A DNA stretch of 64,000 nt from Gammaproteobacteria bacterium MFB021. Its GTDB lineage: Bacteria > Pseudomonadota > Gammaproteobacteria > Pseudomonadales > Halomonadaceae. Made by a program: the position numbers and the translations under genes. Below the pieces are notes generated by a model. That model saw nothing but the letters and a program-made list of their open reading frames with translations, was not told where the DNA came from and searched no databases. The stretch lies in assembly GCA_000737985.1 (NCBI GenBank), contig JNVT01000045.1:33782-97781 (forward strand). The letters are read 5' to 3'. Shown here piece after piece: positions 1 through 8,779 of this stretch; the stretch's first letter is position 1, and each line of letters begins with the position of its first letter.

Positions 1-455
1 ATGGTATTGACCCGGCTGAGCAGCTCCGGGCTGACCTGGCCCGGTTCGCAGCTCACCCCATAGGCGTCGCACAGCCGCGCCAGACGCGCTTTCTCGTCGT
101 CACGCAGCGGGTTGACCCGGGTGCTGATCGCGAACAGCCAGTTGCGGTCGCGCTGGATCTGCGCATTCTCGGCCTGGACCAGCGGCACCAGCAGCCCGAG
201 AAAGGCCGCCTTGCGCTTGGCGCCGGCCTTGTACTCGCGCAGATCGGGCAGCTCGCTGACCGGGTCCAGGGCTGGCTGGGTGACGCTACTGTAAAGGGTG
301 GGCGCAGTTTCGGATGCCGGTTCGGCCTGAGCCGACATCGGAAACGGGGCTTGCGCCAGAGTCAGTACGGCAGTCAAGGCCAGGGCGGTGGTACGACGAT
401 TGAGCCCCGGCCGGCGGGTCACTCGACCGCCGGCCGGGGGAAAGGATCGCGACAT
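1..455 (-). CDS. Bax-like glucosaminidase domain protein, N-terminal part (cut by window edge)
   Basis: Partial gene running off the left edge, about 151 residues visible. The start is an ATG at 455, preceded by GAGGAG seven bases upstream. An Arg-rich N-terminus leads into a hydrophobic stretch (about residues 24-42) that looks like a signal peptide, then a region (LPDLREYKAGAKRKAAFLGL) typical of the start of the E. coli Bax/glucosaminidase family: a conserved LPD, then KAAF, then LVPLVQAENA. These proteins are predicted exported peptidoglycan N-acetylglucosaminidases. The catalytic domain lies outside the window, so activity cannot be judged. Family assignment rests on the N-terminal region only. 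Confidence 0.7.
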   Translation of the reverse strand, partial: MSRSFPPAGGRVTRRPGLNRRTTALALTAVLTLAQAPFPMSAQAEPASETAPTLYSSVTQPALDPVSELPDLREYKAGAKRKAAFLGLLVPLVQAENAQIQRDRNWLFAISTRVNPLRDDEKARLARLCDAYGVSCEPGQVSPELLSRVNT

Positions 456-573
456 GGTGGCGCTCCTCGTATGGAAAGATGGCAGCAGGCTAACAGCAAT
501 TCGCCGCCAAGTTGAGTAAATAACGTGCAAAATCGTCATCAAGGGTGTGACTTTTCCGGTCCCGAAAAGCACT

Positions 574-600
574 CGGCCGGCCCCGAAATGGGGCCGGCCG
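574..600 (-). terminator. Hairpin downstream of htpG
   Basis: Perfect 11-bp GC-rich stem (CGGCCGGCCCC) with a five-base loop. On the minus strand it is followed by a short CTTTTC tract, about 40 bp after the htpG stop. Probable intrinsic terminator for htpG. Confidence 0.6.
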
Positions 601-642
601 AGCCAGCGGGCATGGCGCCGAGCGAGGTCGGCGCCGGGGCGG

Positions 643-2541
643 TCAGGCGCTCAAGAGCGCGTTGAGCCGCTTGACGTAGGCAGCCGGATCATCGAGATGT
701 CCGCCCTCGGCGATCACCGCCTGATCGAGCAGAATGCGCGACAGATCGCCGAAGCGTTCACCGTCGGCGGACTCCAGCCGGGCTACCAGCGCATGCTCGG
801 GATTGAGCTCGAGAATCGGCTTGACCTCGGGCAGGGTCTGACCCGCGGCCTCCATCAGCCGGCGCATCTGGAAGCCCATCTCGTGCTCGGGCAGCACCAC
901 GCAGGCCGGTGAATCGGTCAGCCGGTGGGTCACACGGACCTCCTGGACGTCCTCGCCCAGCGCCTCCTTGACCCGCTTGACCAGATCTTCCTTGGCCTTG
1001 GCGGTCTCCTCCTGAGCCTGCTTCTCGGCCTCGTCGGCCATGTCGTCGAGGTCCAGGTCACCCTTGGCCACGTCGGCCAGCGACTTGCCGTCGAACTCGG
1101 TGAGATGGCTCATCAGCCACTCGTCGATGCGGTCGTGCAGCAGCACCACCTCGATGCCCTTCTTGCGGAAGATCTCCAGGTGCGGGCTGTGACGCGCGGC
1201 GTTGAAGCTGTCGGCGACGATGTAGTAGATCTTCTGCTGGCCCGCCTTCATGCGCTCGACGTAATCCGCCAGCGCCTGGTCCTGCACGCTGCTGTCAGTA
1301 TGGGTGGTCGAGAAGCGCAGCAGCTCGGCGATCTTGTCGCGGTTGGCGTAGTCCTCCGCCGGGCCCTCCTTGAGCACGCTGCCGAAGGTGTTCCAGAAGG
1401 TCTGATAGGCCTCCTTGTCCTTGGCCAGCTTCTTGAGCATGTCCAGCGCGCGCTTGGTCAGCGCCGACTTCATCGAGTCGACCTGGGGCGACTTCTGCAG
1501 CAGCTCGCGCGAGACGTTGAGCGGCAGATCCTTGGAGTCGAGCACACCCTTGACGAAACGCAGGTAGAGCGGCAGGAAGGCTTCGGCATCGTCCATGATG
1601 AAGACGCGCTGGACGTAGAGCTTGAGCCCGCGCACGCCGTCACGCTGATACAGGTCGAACGGCGCGCGCTCAGGCACATAGAGCAGGCTGGTGTATTCGA
1701 GCTTGCCCTCGACCTTGTTGTGGCTCCAGGTCAGCGGGTCGCTGAAGTCATGGGCGATGTGCTTGTAGAACGCCTTGTACTCGTCGTCACTGATCTCGGC
1801 CTTGGGCCGTACCCACAGCGCGGTCGCCTCGTTAACCGTCTCCCAGCTGACGGTCTCGCTGCCTTCGATCTCGTTGCCCTCTTCGTCACGGGCCTTCTCG
1901 ACCTTGGGCATGCGCACCGGCACATCGATGTGGTCGGAGTACTTGCGCACCAGATTCTTGAGGCGGAAGTCGTCGGCGAACTCCTTGGCGTCCTCCTTGA
2001 GGTGCAGCACGATCTCGGTGCCGCGCTCGGGGCGCTCGATATCGGCAATGGTGAACTCGCCCTCGCCCTTGGAGCGCCACTCCACGCCCTGCTCGCTGTC
2101 GGCACGGCGGGTACGCACCACCATCTCATCGGCGACGATGAAGCCGGAGTAGAAACCGACCCCGAACTGGCCGATCAGCTTGGCGTCCTTCTGCTTCTCG
2201 CCGGAGAGCTGCTTGAGGAATTCGGCGGTGCCGCTCTTGGCGATGGTACCGAGGTTCTGGATCACCTCTTCGCGGCTCATGCCGATGCCGGTGTCGCGCA
2301 CGGTAACCGTGCCGGCGTCGGCATCATGTTCGATCTCGATCCTGAGTTCCGGGTCCTGACCGTAGAGCGCGTCGTTCTCCAGCGCTTCGTAACGCAGCTT
2401 GTCACAGGCGTCGGCGGCGTTGGAGATCAGCTCACGCAGGAAGATCTCCCGATTGGAGTACAGGGAGTGGATCATCAAGTGCAACAGCTGCTTGACCTCG
2501 GTCTGGAAACCGAGCGTTTCTTCTTGAGTGGCAGTGGTCAT
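643..2541 (-). CDS. htpG: Molecular chaperone HtpG (Hsp90)
   Basis: ATP-dependent cytosolic Hsp90 chaperone, 632 residues, the usual bacterial length. The N-terminal GHKL ATPase domain shows the catalytic Glu in [10 protein letters not shown] (about residues 36-45), DTGIGM (83-88) and GQFGVGFYS (124-132). Middle and C-terminal dimerisation domains follow without interruption. An upstream in-frame GTG at 2559 is possible, but AGAGG lies seven bases before the ATG at 2541, so that start is preferred. A near-perfect sigma-32 promoter sits upstream, which fits heat-shock control. Confidence 0.97.
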   Translation of the reverse strand: MTTATQEETLGFQTEVKQLLHLMIHSLYSNREIFLRELISNAADACDKLRYEALENDALYGQDPELRIEIEHDADAGTVTVRDTGIGMSREEVIQNLGTIAKSGTAEFLKQLSGEKQKDAKLIGQFGVGFYSGFIVADEMVVRTRRADSEQGVEWRSKGEGEFTIADIERPERGTEIVLHLKEDAKEFADDFRLKNLVRKYSDHIDVPVRMPKVEKARDEEGNEIEGSETVSWETVNEATALWVRPKAEISDDEYKAFYKHIAHDFSDPLTWSHNKVEGKLEYTSLLYVPERAPFDLYQRDGVRGLKLYVQRVFIMDDAEAFLPLYLRFVKGVLDSKDLPLNVSRELLQKSPQVDSMKSALTKRALDMLKKLAKDKEAYQTFWNTFGSVLKEGPAEDYANRDKIAELLRFSTTHTDSSVQDQALADYVERMKAGQQKIYYIVADSFNAARHSPHLEIFRKKGIEVVLLHDRIDEWLMSHLTEFDGKSLADVAKGDLDLDDMADEAEKQAQEETAKAKEDLVKRVKEALGEDVQEVRVTHRLTDSPACVVLPEHEMGFQMRRLMEAAGQTLPEVKPILELNPEHALVARLESADGERFGDLSRILLDQAVIAEGGHLDDPAAYVKRLNALLSA

Positions 2542-2601
2542 CGGTGAGCCTCTTGACACGGTTGCGAAGTAAAAAGACCAAGGAAATGAAGACGATCAGC
2601 G

Positions 2602-2629
2602 ATATGGGGGTGGCCGGTGGCTTTTCAAG
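2602..2629 (-). promoter_or_regulatory. Sigma-32 (heat-shock) promoter of htpG
   Basis: On the minus strand CTTGAA (2629-2624) is followed after 14 bases by CCCCATAT (2609-2602). This matches the RpoH consensus (CTTGAA, 13-15 bases, CCCCATnT) at every specified position. It lies about 60 bp upstream of the htpG start codon, oriented toward it. Confidence 0.85.
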
Positions 2630-2639
2630 CACCGCCACC

Positions 2640-2984
2640 TCAAGCCCCACTCTCCGGTGCGGTGGGGCCGTCGTCCCAGCCCTTCCAGCGGCGGTAGCCG
2701 TCGAGCGCCCGATCGACCCGGGTGAGCAGCCAACCGACGATGAACACGTCGTCGACCAGCCCGATCACCATCAGGAAGTCGGGAATCAGGTCGAGCGGCG
2801 ACACCAGGTAGACCAGCGCCGCGGCCATCCAGGCGAAGGCCGCCCACGGCACCGGGCGATAACGTCCACGCACCACGTCGGCGGTCATCGGGCCGAATAC
2901 CCGGAAAGCCCGGCCGATACGCGCCAGCGCGCCGCCGCGCTGCTTGAGCCGCGAGAGTTGAGTCAACCAACGCCAAGGTGTCAT
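2640..2984 (-). CDS. YkvA family protein (DUF1232)
   Basis: Small membrane protein of 114 residues. The diagnostic DUF1232 core is visible as YLVSPLDLIPDF followed by VIGLVDDV (about residues 59-80), between two hydrophobic segments. AAGGAGG lies eight bases before the ATG at 2984. It is upstream of htpG on the same strand, but the htpG heat-shock promoter overlaps its 3' end, so the two may be separately controlled. Molecular function of the family is unknown. Confidence 0.85.
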   Translation of the reverse strand: MTPWRWLTQLSRLKQRGGALARIGRAFRVFGPMTADVVRGRYRPVPWAAFAWMAAALVYLVSPLDLIPDFLMVIGLVDDVFIVGWLLTRVDRALDGYRRWKGWDDGPTAPESGA

Positions 2985-3177
2985 ACGCTCGGCCTCCTTG
3001 AGAAAAGCGCCGCTTATCGGGCGATGGGCAATGGCGCCCTGAGGCTATACATGGTTACGATTGTGCCTGGATTCAACGCCGGGGACGGTGGCGCGGCCAT
3101 GCCGCCCCCGGCGCACGACATCCATGCCGGTGGCCTGCCCCGGCGTGAGATGCACCGACCCGACGAGAGAGTTCGCA

Positions 3178-5157
3178 ATGCCCGCATTTCTTCAGCGTAG
3201 TCTCGGCAAGCGCCAACCCTGGCTGCGCCGCTGTTTCGCCGGTGCCCTGGGCCTGGCCCTGGCCGCCCCGGTACTGGCCGCCACATCGAGCGACGACCTG
3301 GTGATGAAGCAGGCCCTGGACGCCGCGCGCGACCAGCGCTGGGACGCCATCGACCAGGCCGCGATCCAGGATCACGTGCTCGCCGGCTACGTCGAGTACC
3401 ACCGTCTGCGCGCGCGGCTGAGCACCGCCTCCGCCGCCGAGGTCAACGCCTTCATCACCCGCTACGGCGACTCGCCGCTGGCGGAATGGATGCGCGGCAC
3501 GGCGCAGACACGCTTCGGCCAGCAGGGTCGCTTCGCCGACCTGCTGGCGATCAGCGACGGCGAGCCCGACGGTGCCATTCGCCAGTGCTACTACTATACC
3601 GCCCTGCTCGACCGTGACCCCGCCCGCGCCGCGGCCGGGGGCGAAGCGCTGTGGCATGTCGGCGCCTCCCAGCCGGACGCCTGCGACCCCCTCTTCGCCA
3701 CCCTGACCCAGCGCGGCGTGCTCACCGACGAGGACACCTGGGAGCGCATGATGCTGGCCTGGGAGAACGGCCAGAGCGGCCTGGTGAACTATCTCGAGCG
3801 CAGCCTGGGGGACGCCTGGCAGCCCGCTATCGGTCAGTTCGAACGCGTCAGCGCCAACTATGCCGCGGTCACCCAGATCCCGCAGGACCTGGGGCCCGGG
3901 AAAGGTGCCGCCGGTGCGCTGACCGCTGCCACCATGTACGCTTTCACCCGCGCCGACACCGAGGCCGCGCTGGAGGCGTGGCGCAAGATCGCGCCGCACG
4001 CCGCGCTGAGCGACGCCCAGCGTCAACGCATCGAGCGCGATCTGGCGTTCTACTCCATGGTCCGCGATGTCGCCAACAACCAGGGTTGGGTCGACGCCAA
4101 CCTGCCGCGGCTCGCCGATGCCGACCTGATCGAACTGCGCATCCGCAATGCGGTGACCGCTGGCCATTGGCAAAACGTGGTGCGCTGGACCCAGGCGCTG
4201 CCCGAAGCGGCGCGCGGCGACGCCCACTGGCAGTACTGGCTGGGACGCGCCCAGGCGGCACTGGGCAACGACGAGGCTGCGCGACGCGCCTATGCGAACG
4301 CGGCCAGCGAGCGCAGCTTCTTCGGCTTCGCCGCCGCCGACCGCCTGGGCCAGCCCTATCATCTGCAGATGAGTGACACCCATGTCACCACGCTACAGCA
4401 GGAGCTGACCAACATGCTGCCGGTGGTCCAGCGTACCGAGGCGCTGATGCGCATCGGCGAGGAGGGGCTGGCGCGCAGCGAGTGGTATACCGCCGCCGCC
4501 CGCGACACCCCGGAGCAGGCCGCGGCCCTGGCCGACTACGCCATCCGCCAGGGCTGGTACGCCATGGCGGTGCAGACCACCATCGCCGCCAAGCAGTGGG
4601 ACGCCCTGCCGTGGCGCTTCCCCGCCGCCTATCGCGAATCCTTCCTGCACTGGGGCGAGCGCCAGCAGGTCGACCCCTTCCTGCTGATGGGCATCGCCCG
4701 CCGCGAAAGCGCCTTCAACCCCGAGGCGATGTCGCCAGTGGGCGCCCGCGGGCTGATGCAGCTGATGCCGGGGACCGCCGACCACGTGGCGCGCCAGCTC
4801 GGCATCGCCGCGCCCAGCACCAGCGATCTGTTCCAGCCGCAGACCAATATTCGCCTCGGCAGCAGCTATATCCGCAGCATGCTGGAGCGCTATCGCGGCA
4901 ATCGCATCGCCGCCACCGCGGCCTACAACGCCGGCCCCCAGCGGGTCGACCGCTGGCTCAACGATGCCCCGCAGGAGTTCGATCGCTTCGTCGAGAGCAT
5001 TCCGTTCCGCGAGACCCGCGACTACGTGCAGGCGGTGCTCGCCTATCGGGTGATCTTCGAGAGTCTCGCCAAGCAGGGTGATACCCAGGGCGTGGCCATG
5101 CTGACGCCGGCCGAGCGTCAGGGGCGCTACGACCCGACCCTGATCGCCAGCAACTGA
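3178..5157 (+). CDS. slt: Soluble lytic murein transglycosylase (Slt70-like)
   Basis: Periplasmic enzyme cleaving peptidoglycan to 1,6-anhydromuropeptides, 659 residues. A signal peptide ends near residue 36 (LAAPVLAA). It is followed by the long alpha-helical ring domain typical of Slt70 and a C-terminal SLT domain. The catalytic Glu is at about residue 510 in ARRESAFNPEAMS, followed by GLMQLMPGTA and the AAYNAGP motif. An ORF extends upstream, but the signal peptide begins at the ATG at 3178, after a weak GAGAGA site. Convergent with the ExoD gene. Confidence 0.95.
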   Translation: MPAFLQRSLGKRQPWLRRCFAGALGLALAAPVLAATSSDDLVMKQALDAARDQRWDAIDQAAIQDHVLAGYVEYHRLRARLSTASAAEVNAFITRYGDSPLAEWMRGTAQTRFGQQGRFADLLAISDGEPDGAIRQCYYYTALLDRDPARAAAGGEALWHVGASQPDACDPLFATLTQRGVLTDEDTWERMMLAWENGQSGLVNYLERSLGDAWQPAIGQFERVSANYAAVTQIPQDLGPGKGAAGALTAATMYAFTRADTEAALEAWRKIAPHAALSDAQRQRIERDLAFYSMVRDVANNQGWVDANLPRLADADLIELRIRNAVTAGHWQNVVRWTQALPEAARGDAHWQYWLGRAQAALGNDEAARRAYANAASERSFFGFAAADRLGQPYHLQMSDTHVTTLQQELTNMLPVVQRTEALMRIGEEGLARSEWYTAAARDTPEQAAALADYAIRQGWYAMAVQTTIAAKQWDALPWRFPAAYRESFLHWGERQQVDPFLLMGIARRESAFNPEAMSPVGARGLMQLMPGTADHVARQLGIAAPSTSDLFQPQTNIRLGSSYIRSMLERYRGNRIAATAAYNAGPQRVDRWLNDAPQEFDRFVESIPFRETRDYVQAVLAYRVIFESLAKQGDTQGVAMLTPAERQGRYDPTLIASN

Positions 5158-5183
5158 AACGCTGCTAGAGGTCTGAAGGAGAG

Positions 5184-5220
5184 TCGGCCAAGCCCTGCGA
5201 CACGCGCAGGGTCTGGCCGA
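5184..5220. terminator. Imperfect hairpin between convergent slt and exoD-like genes
   Basis: Stem made of TCGGCCA/TGGCCGA and CCCTGCG/CGCAGGG with a small internal bulge. No strong T tract follows on either strand. Position between two convergent stops suggests a bidirectional terminator. Confidence 0.4.
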
Positions 5221-5274
5221 AGATGGCAAGAGCACCGGCCCTGCACGGCAAGGCTGTGCTCCCGAGCGCAGAGA

Positions 5275-5853
5275 CTACAGCAGCCAGATCCCCAGCCCGA
5301 GGCCACCGCCGAGGGTGATCAACAGCCCCGCCAGCATCATCAGGCCGTCACCAGCGGTCAGCCCCAGCGCCATCACCACGATCGCCAGCGCCGGCAGCGC
5401 GGCCGCGAACGGCAGCAGCTCCAGCGGCATCATCGACAGCCCCAGCAGGGTCATCAGCAAGGCCAGCAGGCGCTGGGTCAAGTTGCCCAGCAGCCACGTC
5501 AGGCGCGGCTGCAGCAGGCGGTCGATGCGCCGTGTCCAGGGCTTGGCCCGCGCGGCGATGCGGTGCCAGCGCGCGTGACTGATACCCCGCTGGGCAAGCC
5601 GCCGGGGCAACCAGGGCGCGCCCCGACCGAGCACCAGTTGGATCGCCATCAGCGCGATGAAGATCCCGCACAGGCTGGGCACGCCCGGCACGCCGCCGGT
5701 GGGCAGCAGCGCGATCAGCCCCGGTATCAGCACCACCGGGCCGAAGCCGCGGGAATTGAAGGTCTCGACGATGTCGCCGAGGGTAATGGTGTCATCCTCG
5801 ACGCGCTCGTCGAGAGTGTCGAAAATAGCGGTGAGCTTCAGCCGCTCCGCCAT
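5275..5853 (-). CDS. ExoD family exopolysaccharide synthesis protein
   Basis: Integral membrane protein of 192 residues matching the ExoD family (named from Rhizobium exopolysaccharide mutants). The N-terminus carries the conserved pattern TLGDIVETFNSRGFGPVVLI with IPGLIALLPTG after it, followed by four or five hydrophobic helices. GGAGG lies six bases before the ATG at 5853. Four tandem 16-17 bp repeats lie immediately upstream. The biochemical role of the family is not settled. Confidence 0.85.
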   Translation of the reverse strand: MAERLKLTAIFDTLDERVEDDTITLGDIVETFNSRGFGPVVLIPGLIALLPTGGVPGVPSLCGIFIALMAIQLVLGRGAPWLPRRLAQRGISHARWHRIAARAKPWTRRIDRLLQPRLTWLLGNLTQRLLALLMTLLGLSMMPLELLPFAAALPALAIVVMALGLTAGDGLMMLAGLLITLGGGLGLGIWLL

Positions 5854-5865
5854 GCGTCACCTCCC

Positions 5866-5930
5866 TGTGACGTTGAAACCCTGTGACGTTGAAAAACGTG
5901 TGACGTCGAAAAAGTGTGACATCGAAAGAG
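5866..5930. repeat. Four tandem 16-17 bp repeats upstream of the exoD-like gene
   Basis: Units start TGTGACGTTGAAA or a one- to two-base variant at 5866, 5882, 5899 and 5915. The array begins 13 bp upstream of the exoD-like start codon, next to its ribosome-binding site. Each unit contains a TGACGTYGA half-palindrome. It could be a protein-binding array or simple slippage. Confidence 0.85.
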
Positions 5931-5950
5931 ATGCGTCCGCGCCGGTGGCG

Positions 5951-6367
5951 TCAGAGACCGCGGCGCGCGTGCTTGAGCGAGATCTGGTCGTTGAGGGTCC
6001 AGAAATCGTAGAGCACGCCGAGCAGGAAGAAGCCACCGGTCACCAGATAGAGCAGACCGGTGAGCCACTTGCCCATGTACATGCGGTGGATACCGAAGAC
6101 ACCCAGAAAGGTGAGCAGGATCCACGCCAGGGTGTAGCTGATCGGGCCAGCGCGGAAGCGCAGATCCGCCTGCCGATCCATGGCCGGGATCAGGAACAGA
6201 TCGATCAGCCAGCCGATGCCGAGCAGCCCCAGCGTCAGAAACCATAGGGTACCGGTCACCGGCTTGCCATAATAGAAGCGGTGAGAGCCGGTGAAACCGA
6301 AGATCCACAGCAGGTAGCCGATGATCTTGCTGTGAGTGTCGTTGAGTGCGACTTCGCCTCGTGCCAC
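5951..6367 (-). CDS. TM2 domain-containing membrane protein
   Basis: 138-residue protein with two copies of the TM2 pattern: a helix, a turn with G-hR-FYYGK or G-hRMYMGK, and a second helix ending in a D-h-h-h patch (WLIDLFLIP, LYDFWTLND). The family is common in bacteria and its function is unknown. The start is a GTG at 6367, placed by AGGAG eight bases upstream. A TTG at 6391 is also in frame but lacks a ribosome-binding site. Confidence 0.85.
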   Translation of the reverse strand: MARGEVALNDTHSKIIGYLLWIFGFTGSHRFYYGKPVTGTLWFLTLGLLGIGWLIDLFLIPAMDRQADLRFRAGPISYTLAWILLTFLGVFGIHRMYMGKWLTGLLYLVTGGFFLLGVLYDFWTLNDQISLKHARRGL

Positions 6368-6897
6368 GGGAACAACTCCTGAACTGTCCAAACACGGATA
6401 CCGCGAGCACGGCTCGCGGTGAGCGACAGCTTACCCGAGAGCCCTGCCGTCATGCACCCTGCGCTTGCCTAGGGCGCCGGCAAGGGGTTCGTGGCGGCAG
6501 ACGTTCGCCAGTCGATTCCGCTAGCCTGCCGCGACCGGTGCAATCCAATCGTCATATGCATATGGGCAACTTCTTAAAAAGGGTTAAGAAAACCATACCC
6601 GGTGCCGCGATCGCCCCGGAAAAAAGGCGCGGGAGGGCTGTAGACGTGCACGTTTTTTCCATCTATGGTGCTTTAGCGGGGCGTGGAGATCACTCGACCA
6701 AAGTCAAGCCGGCAATGCTTGACGGTCAGAATGACCCCCATGCATCATCCGCTGCGTAGGTTTGCAGGTAGAATGTCGTCAGTTGTCAGTCGCTCGTCGA
6801 ACTCCTCTTGCGCATTCCCCCCTCGTCTTACCACGCATTTCGAGCTTCCCGTGGGGGGTGCTCGGCTTCACTACTAGGCAAGTTAAGGAAATCGACA
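6368..6897. other. 530-bp gap holding the long 5' region of the cold-shock gene
   Basis: I see no credible protein gene here. The right-hand 150 bp contains TAGAAT near 6767 and TTGACG near 6719, both possible promoter elements for the downstream cold-shock gene. A leader over 100 nt long would suit cspA-type post-transcriptional control. I could not identify a conserved cold box. Confidence 0.4.
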
Positions 6898-7104
6898 ATG
6901 GCAACCGGCACTGTCAAATGGTTCAATGACACCAAAGGCTACGGGTTCATCTCCCCCGATGACGGCGGCGATGACCTGTTCGCACACTTCTCCGAAATTC
7001 AGGCAGAAGGCTTCAAGACCCTGCAAGACGGCCAGAAGGTCACCTTCGACGTCACCCAGGGCAAGAAAGGCCTTCAGGCCGCCAACATCAAGGTCAGCGG
7101 CTGA
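6898..7104 (+). CDS. Cold-shock protein (CspA family)
   Basis: Nucleic-acid-binding cold-shock domain protein of 68 residues, full length. RNP1 ([10 protein letters not shown], about residues 12-21) and RNP2 (DLFAHFSEI, about 25-33) are both intact. The start at 6898 follows TTAAGGAA with good spacing. An upstream in-frame ATG at 6808 would add 30 unrelated residues and is rejected. Two stacked terminators follow. Which paralogue it is (cspA, cspD and so on) cannot be told from one gene. Confidence 0.96.
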   Translation: MATGTVKWFNDTKGYGFISPDDGGDDLFAHFSEIQAEGFKTLQDGQKVTFDVTQGKKGLQAANIKVSG

Positions 7105-7124
7105 GCTAGCCTGCCCTTGAGAAG

Positions 7125-7152
7125 AAAGCCCACCTTAGCGGTGGGCTTTTTT
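7125..7152 (+). terminator. Terminator of the cold-shock gene
   Basis: AAAGCCCACC / GGTGGGCTTT stem, loop TTAGC, running into six Ts, 20 bp after the stop codon. Confidence 0.92.
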
Positions 7153-7154
7153 AT

Positions 7155-7206
7155 GGTTCTTCACGGAAGTCCGGGTAGCCCCGGACTTCCGTGAAGAACC
7201 TTTTTT
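7155..7206. terminator. Second, very long terminator-like palindrome
   Basis: A perfect 21-bp inverted repeat (7155-7175 and 7180-7200) with only a four-base loop, followed by six Ts. It lies directly after the cold-shock terminator and 84 bp downstream of the stop of the minus-strand cytosine deaminase gene, so it may act for both. The stem is about twice the length needed for termination. Confidence 0.8.
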
Positions 7207-7289
7207 ATGCGCGCCGTTCGCGTAGACGCCGTGCTCACCGGCATCGCATTTCTGGACATCCGTTCATGCCGGCAGTGTCGCCAGCCGCG

Positions 7290-7730
7290 TCAGCTCTCGC
7301 CGATATCTTCGTTCCACACTTCGGGGTGAGCGTCGATGAAGCTCGCCATCAGCTCGCGACAATCGGCGTCGTCAAGCACCTCCACCTCGACGCCGCGCTC
7401 GCGCAGCAGCGCCTCTTCGCCGAGAAAGGTGCGGTTCTCCCCCACCACGACCCGCGGGATGCCATAGAGCAGGATCGCCCCGCTGCACATCGAACACGGC
7501 GACAGCGTGGTGTAGAGCACACTGTTGCGGTAGACGCTGGCGGGCTGCCGCCCGGCGTTCTCCAGCGCGTCCATCTCGCCGTGCAGCACGGCGCTACCGC
7601 GCTGCTGGCGCTGATTGTGGCCGCGTCCGATGATCCGCCCCTCGTGCACCAGCACCGAGCCGATCGGCACGCCGCCCTCTTCCAGACCCAGACGCGCCTG
7701 CTCGATAGCCGCCTGCATGAAGTCATCCAT
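7290..7730 (-). CDS. Cytosine deaminase, yeast FCY1-like
   Basis: 146-residue zinc-dependent deaminase converting cytosine to uracil by family inference. Zinc ligands are visible as HGE (in VLHGEMDALENAGR) and PCxxC (TTLSPCSMCSGAI). The sequence after them (YGIPRVVVGEN, and a C-terminal WNEDIGE) matches the yeast cytosine deaminase pattern rather than TadA or the unrelated amidohydrolase CodA. AGGAG eight bases before the ATG at 7730 sets the start. It follows yegS after a 57-bp gap holding a short tandem repeat. Confidence 0.88.
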   Translation of the reverse strand: MDDFMQAAIEQARLGLEEGGVPIGSVLVHEGRIIGRGHNQRQQRGSAVLHGEMDALENAGRQPASVYRNSVLYTTLSPCSMCSGAILLYGIPRVVVGENRTFLGEEALLRERGVEVEVLDDADCRELMASFIDAHPEVWNEDIGES

Positions 7731-7774
7731 ATCGTGCTCTCCTGATAGCTGGGGCCAATGATCGCTCGGCCGTC

Positions 7775-7801
7775 TCTCAGTCATCTCTCAGTCATCTCTC
7801 A
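7775..7801. repeat. 11-bp tandem repeat at the yegS stop
   Basis: TCTCAGTCATC occurs twice in perfect tandem plus a partial third copy (7775-7801). The last codons and the stop of the YegS gene lie inside it, and it is the spacer before the cytosine deaminase gene. Confidence 0.85.
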
Positions 7802-8708
7802 ACAACGGGCAGCGTGACGGCACCACCAGCGGCAGCGCCTCGCCTTCGAGCGACGCACGGAAGCGGCGATAGCGGCGCGGCTCGCCGTCGAGGTTGAGCG
7901 GGAAGGCCCCGTCACTGTCGAACTCCACCCACGGCACCCGCAGATAGCGGACGAACTCGCCGTCGTTGGGCAGATTCTCCAGCTCGTCGATGATGCGCTT
8001 GAGTTCGCCAAGCGAGCTGAAGTGGCGTACGAACAGCAGCTCCAGCAGGCCATCGTCGATCCGGGCCGAGGGTGCCAGCCGCTGACCGCCGCCGGCCTGG
8101 GCCCCATTGCCGATCGCCAGCATGAACAGCGGCACTCGCGCCTCGCCCTCGGGCCAGCGCAGATGCCCCTCGAACGGCTGGTAGTTCCACGCCTTGAGCA
8201 TGCCCATCAGCGAGTAGGCACCGCCGCCGAGCAGACGCTTGAGCGCGACCGGCGTGGAGGTGGTGATCTCGGCACCGAAGCCCCCGGAGGCAACGTTGAT
8301 GAACGCCTCGTCGTCGAGCATGCCGACATCCACGCGTCGGGTATCGCCGGTCAGCGCCAGCTCGAGCGCAGCCGCTGGGGTCATCGGCAGCTCGAGACCA
8401 TTGGCGAAGTCGTTGGCACTGCCCAGCGGCAGAATACCCAGCGCGGGACGCTGCTCGGCCGGGTGGCGCATCAGCCCGGCGACGGTCTCGTTGATCGAGC
8501 CATCGCCGCCGCCGGCGATCACCCGGGAGGCGCCCGCCGCCACGGCTTCGTCGACCAGCCGGATACCGTCCCCCCCCTCCCAGGTGACACGCACCGAAAG
8601 CTTGTGCCCCCGCTCACGCAGCGACGTCACCGCGCTGCGAATCTCTGGCTGCTGCGCGGACTTGCCGTTGAGTATCAACCACGTAGTGCCCTCGCCATGA
8701 CTGGCCAT
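7788..8708 (-). CDS. yegS: Lipid kinase YegS-like
   Basis: Diacylglycerol-kinase-fold protein of 306 residues. It shows the nucleotide-binding GGGDGSINE motif (about residues 66-74) and LPLGSANDFANGL (about 93-105), both hallmarks of YegS/DagK enzymes. E. coli YegS phosphorylates phosphatidylglycerol in vitro; the substrate here is inferred. It is probably cotranscribed with the downstream cytosine deaminase gene, given the short gap. The C-terminal residues and stop are encoded by a tandem repeat. Confidence 0.93.
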   Translation of the reverse strand: MASHGEGTTWLILNGKSAQQPEIRSAVTSLRERGHKLSVRVTWEGGDGIRLVDEAVAAGASRVIAGGGDGSINETVAGLMRHPAEQRPALGILPLGSANDFANGLELPMTPAAALELALTGDTRRVDVGMLDDEAFINVASGGFGAEITTSTPVALKRLLGGGAYSLMGMLKAWNYQPFEGHLRWPEGEARVPLFMLAIGNGAQAGGGQRLAPSARIDDGLLELLFVRHFSSLGELKRIIDELENLPNDGEFVRYLRVPWVEFDSDGAFPLNLDGEPRRYRRFRASLEGEALPLVVPSRCPLLRDD

Positions 8709-8779
8709 ACCGATCGAATCCTTTCCTGGGGGCGACGCTCGCGCGGCGCCTTATTCTTCCGCTGTCACCGCAATGCAGT

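Noticed and set aside
925..2547. 540-residue ORF opposite htpG
   Set aside because: Mirror frame of a certain gene; Leu/Val/Asp/Gln-rich text with no motif, start site or independent signal.
3073..4383. 436-residue ORF opposite slt
   Set aside because: Shadow of the Slt gene in a GC-rich genome; no recognisable domain.
5866..5930. Possible CRISPR array
   Set aside because: Units are contiguous and 16-17 bp, with no unique spacers and no cas genes nearby.
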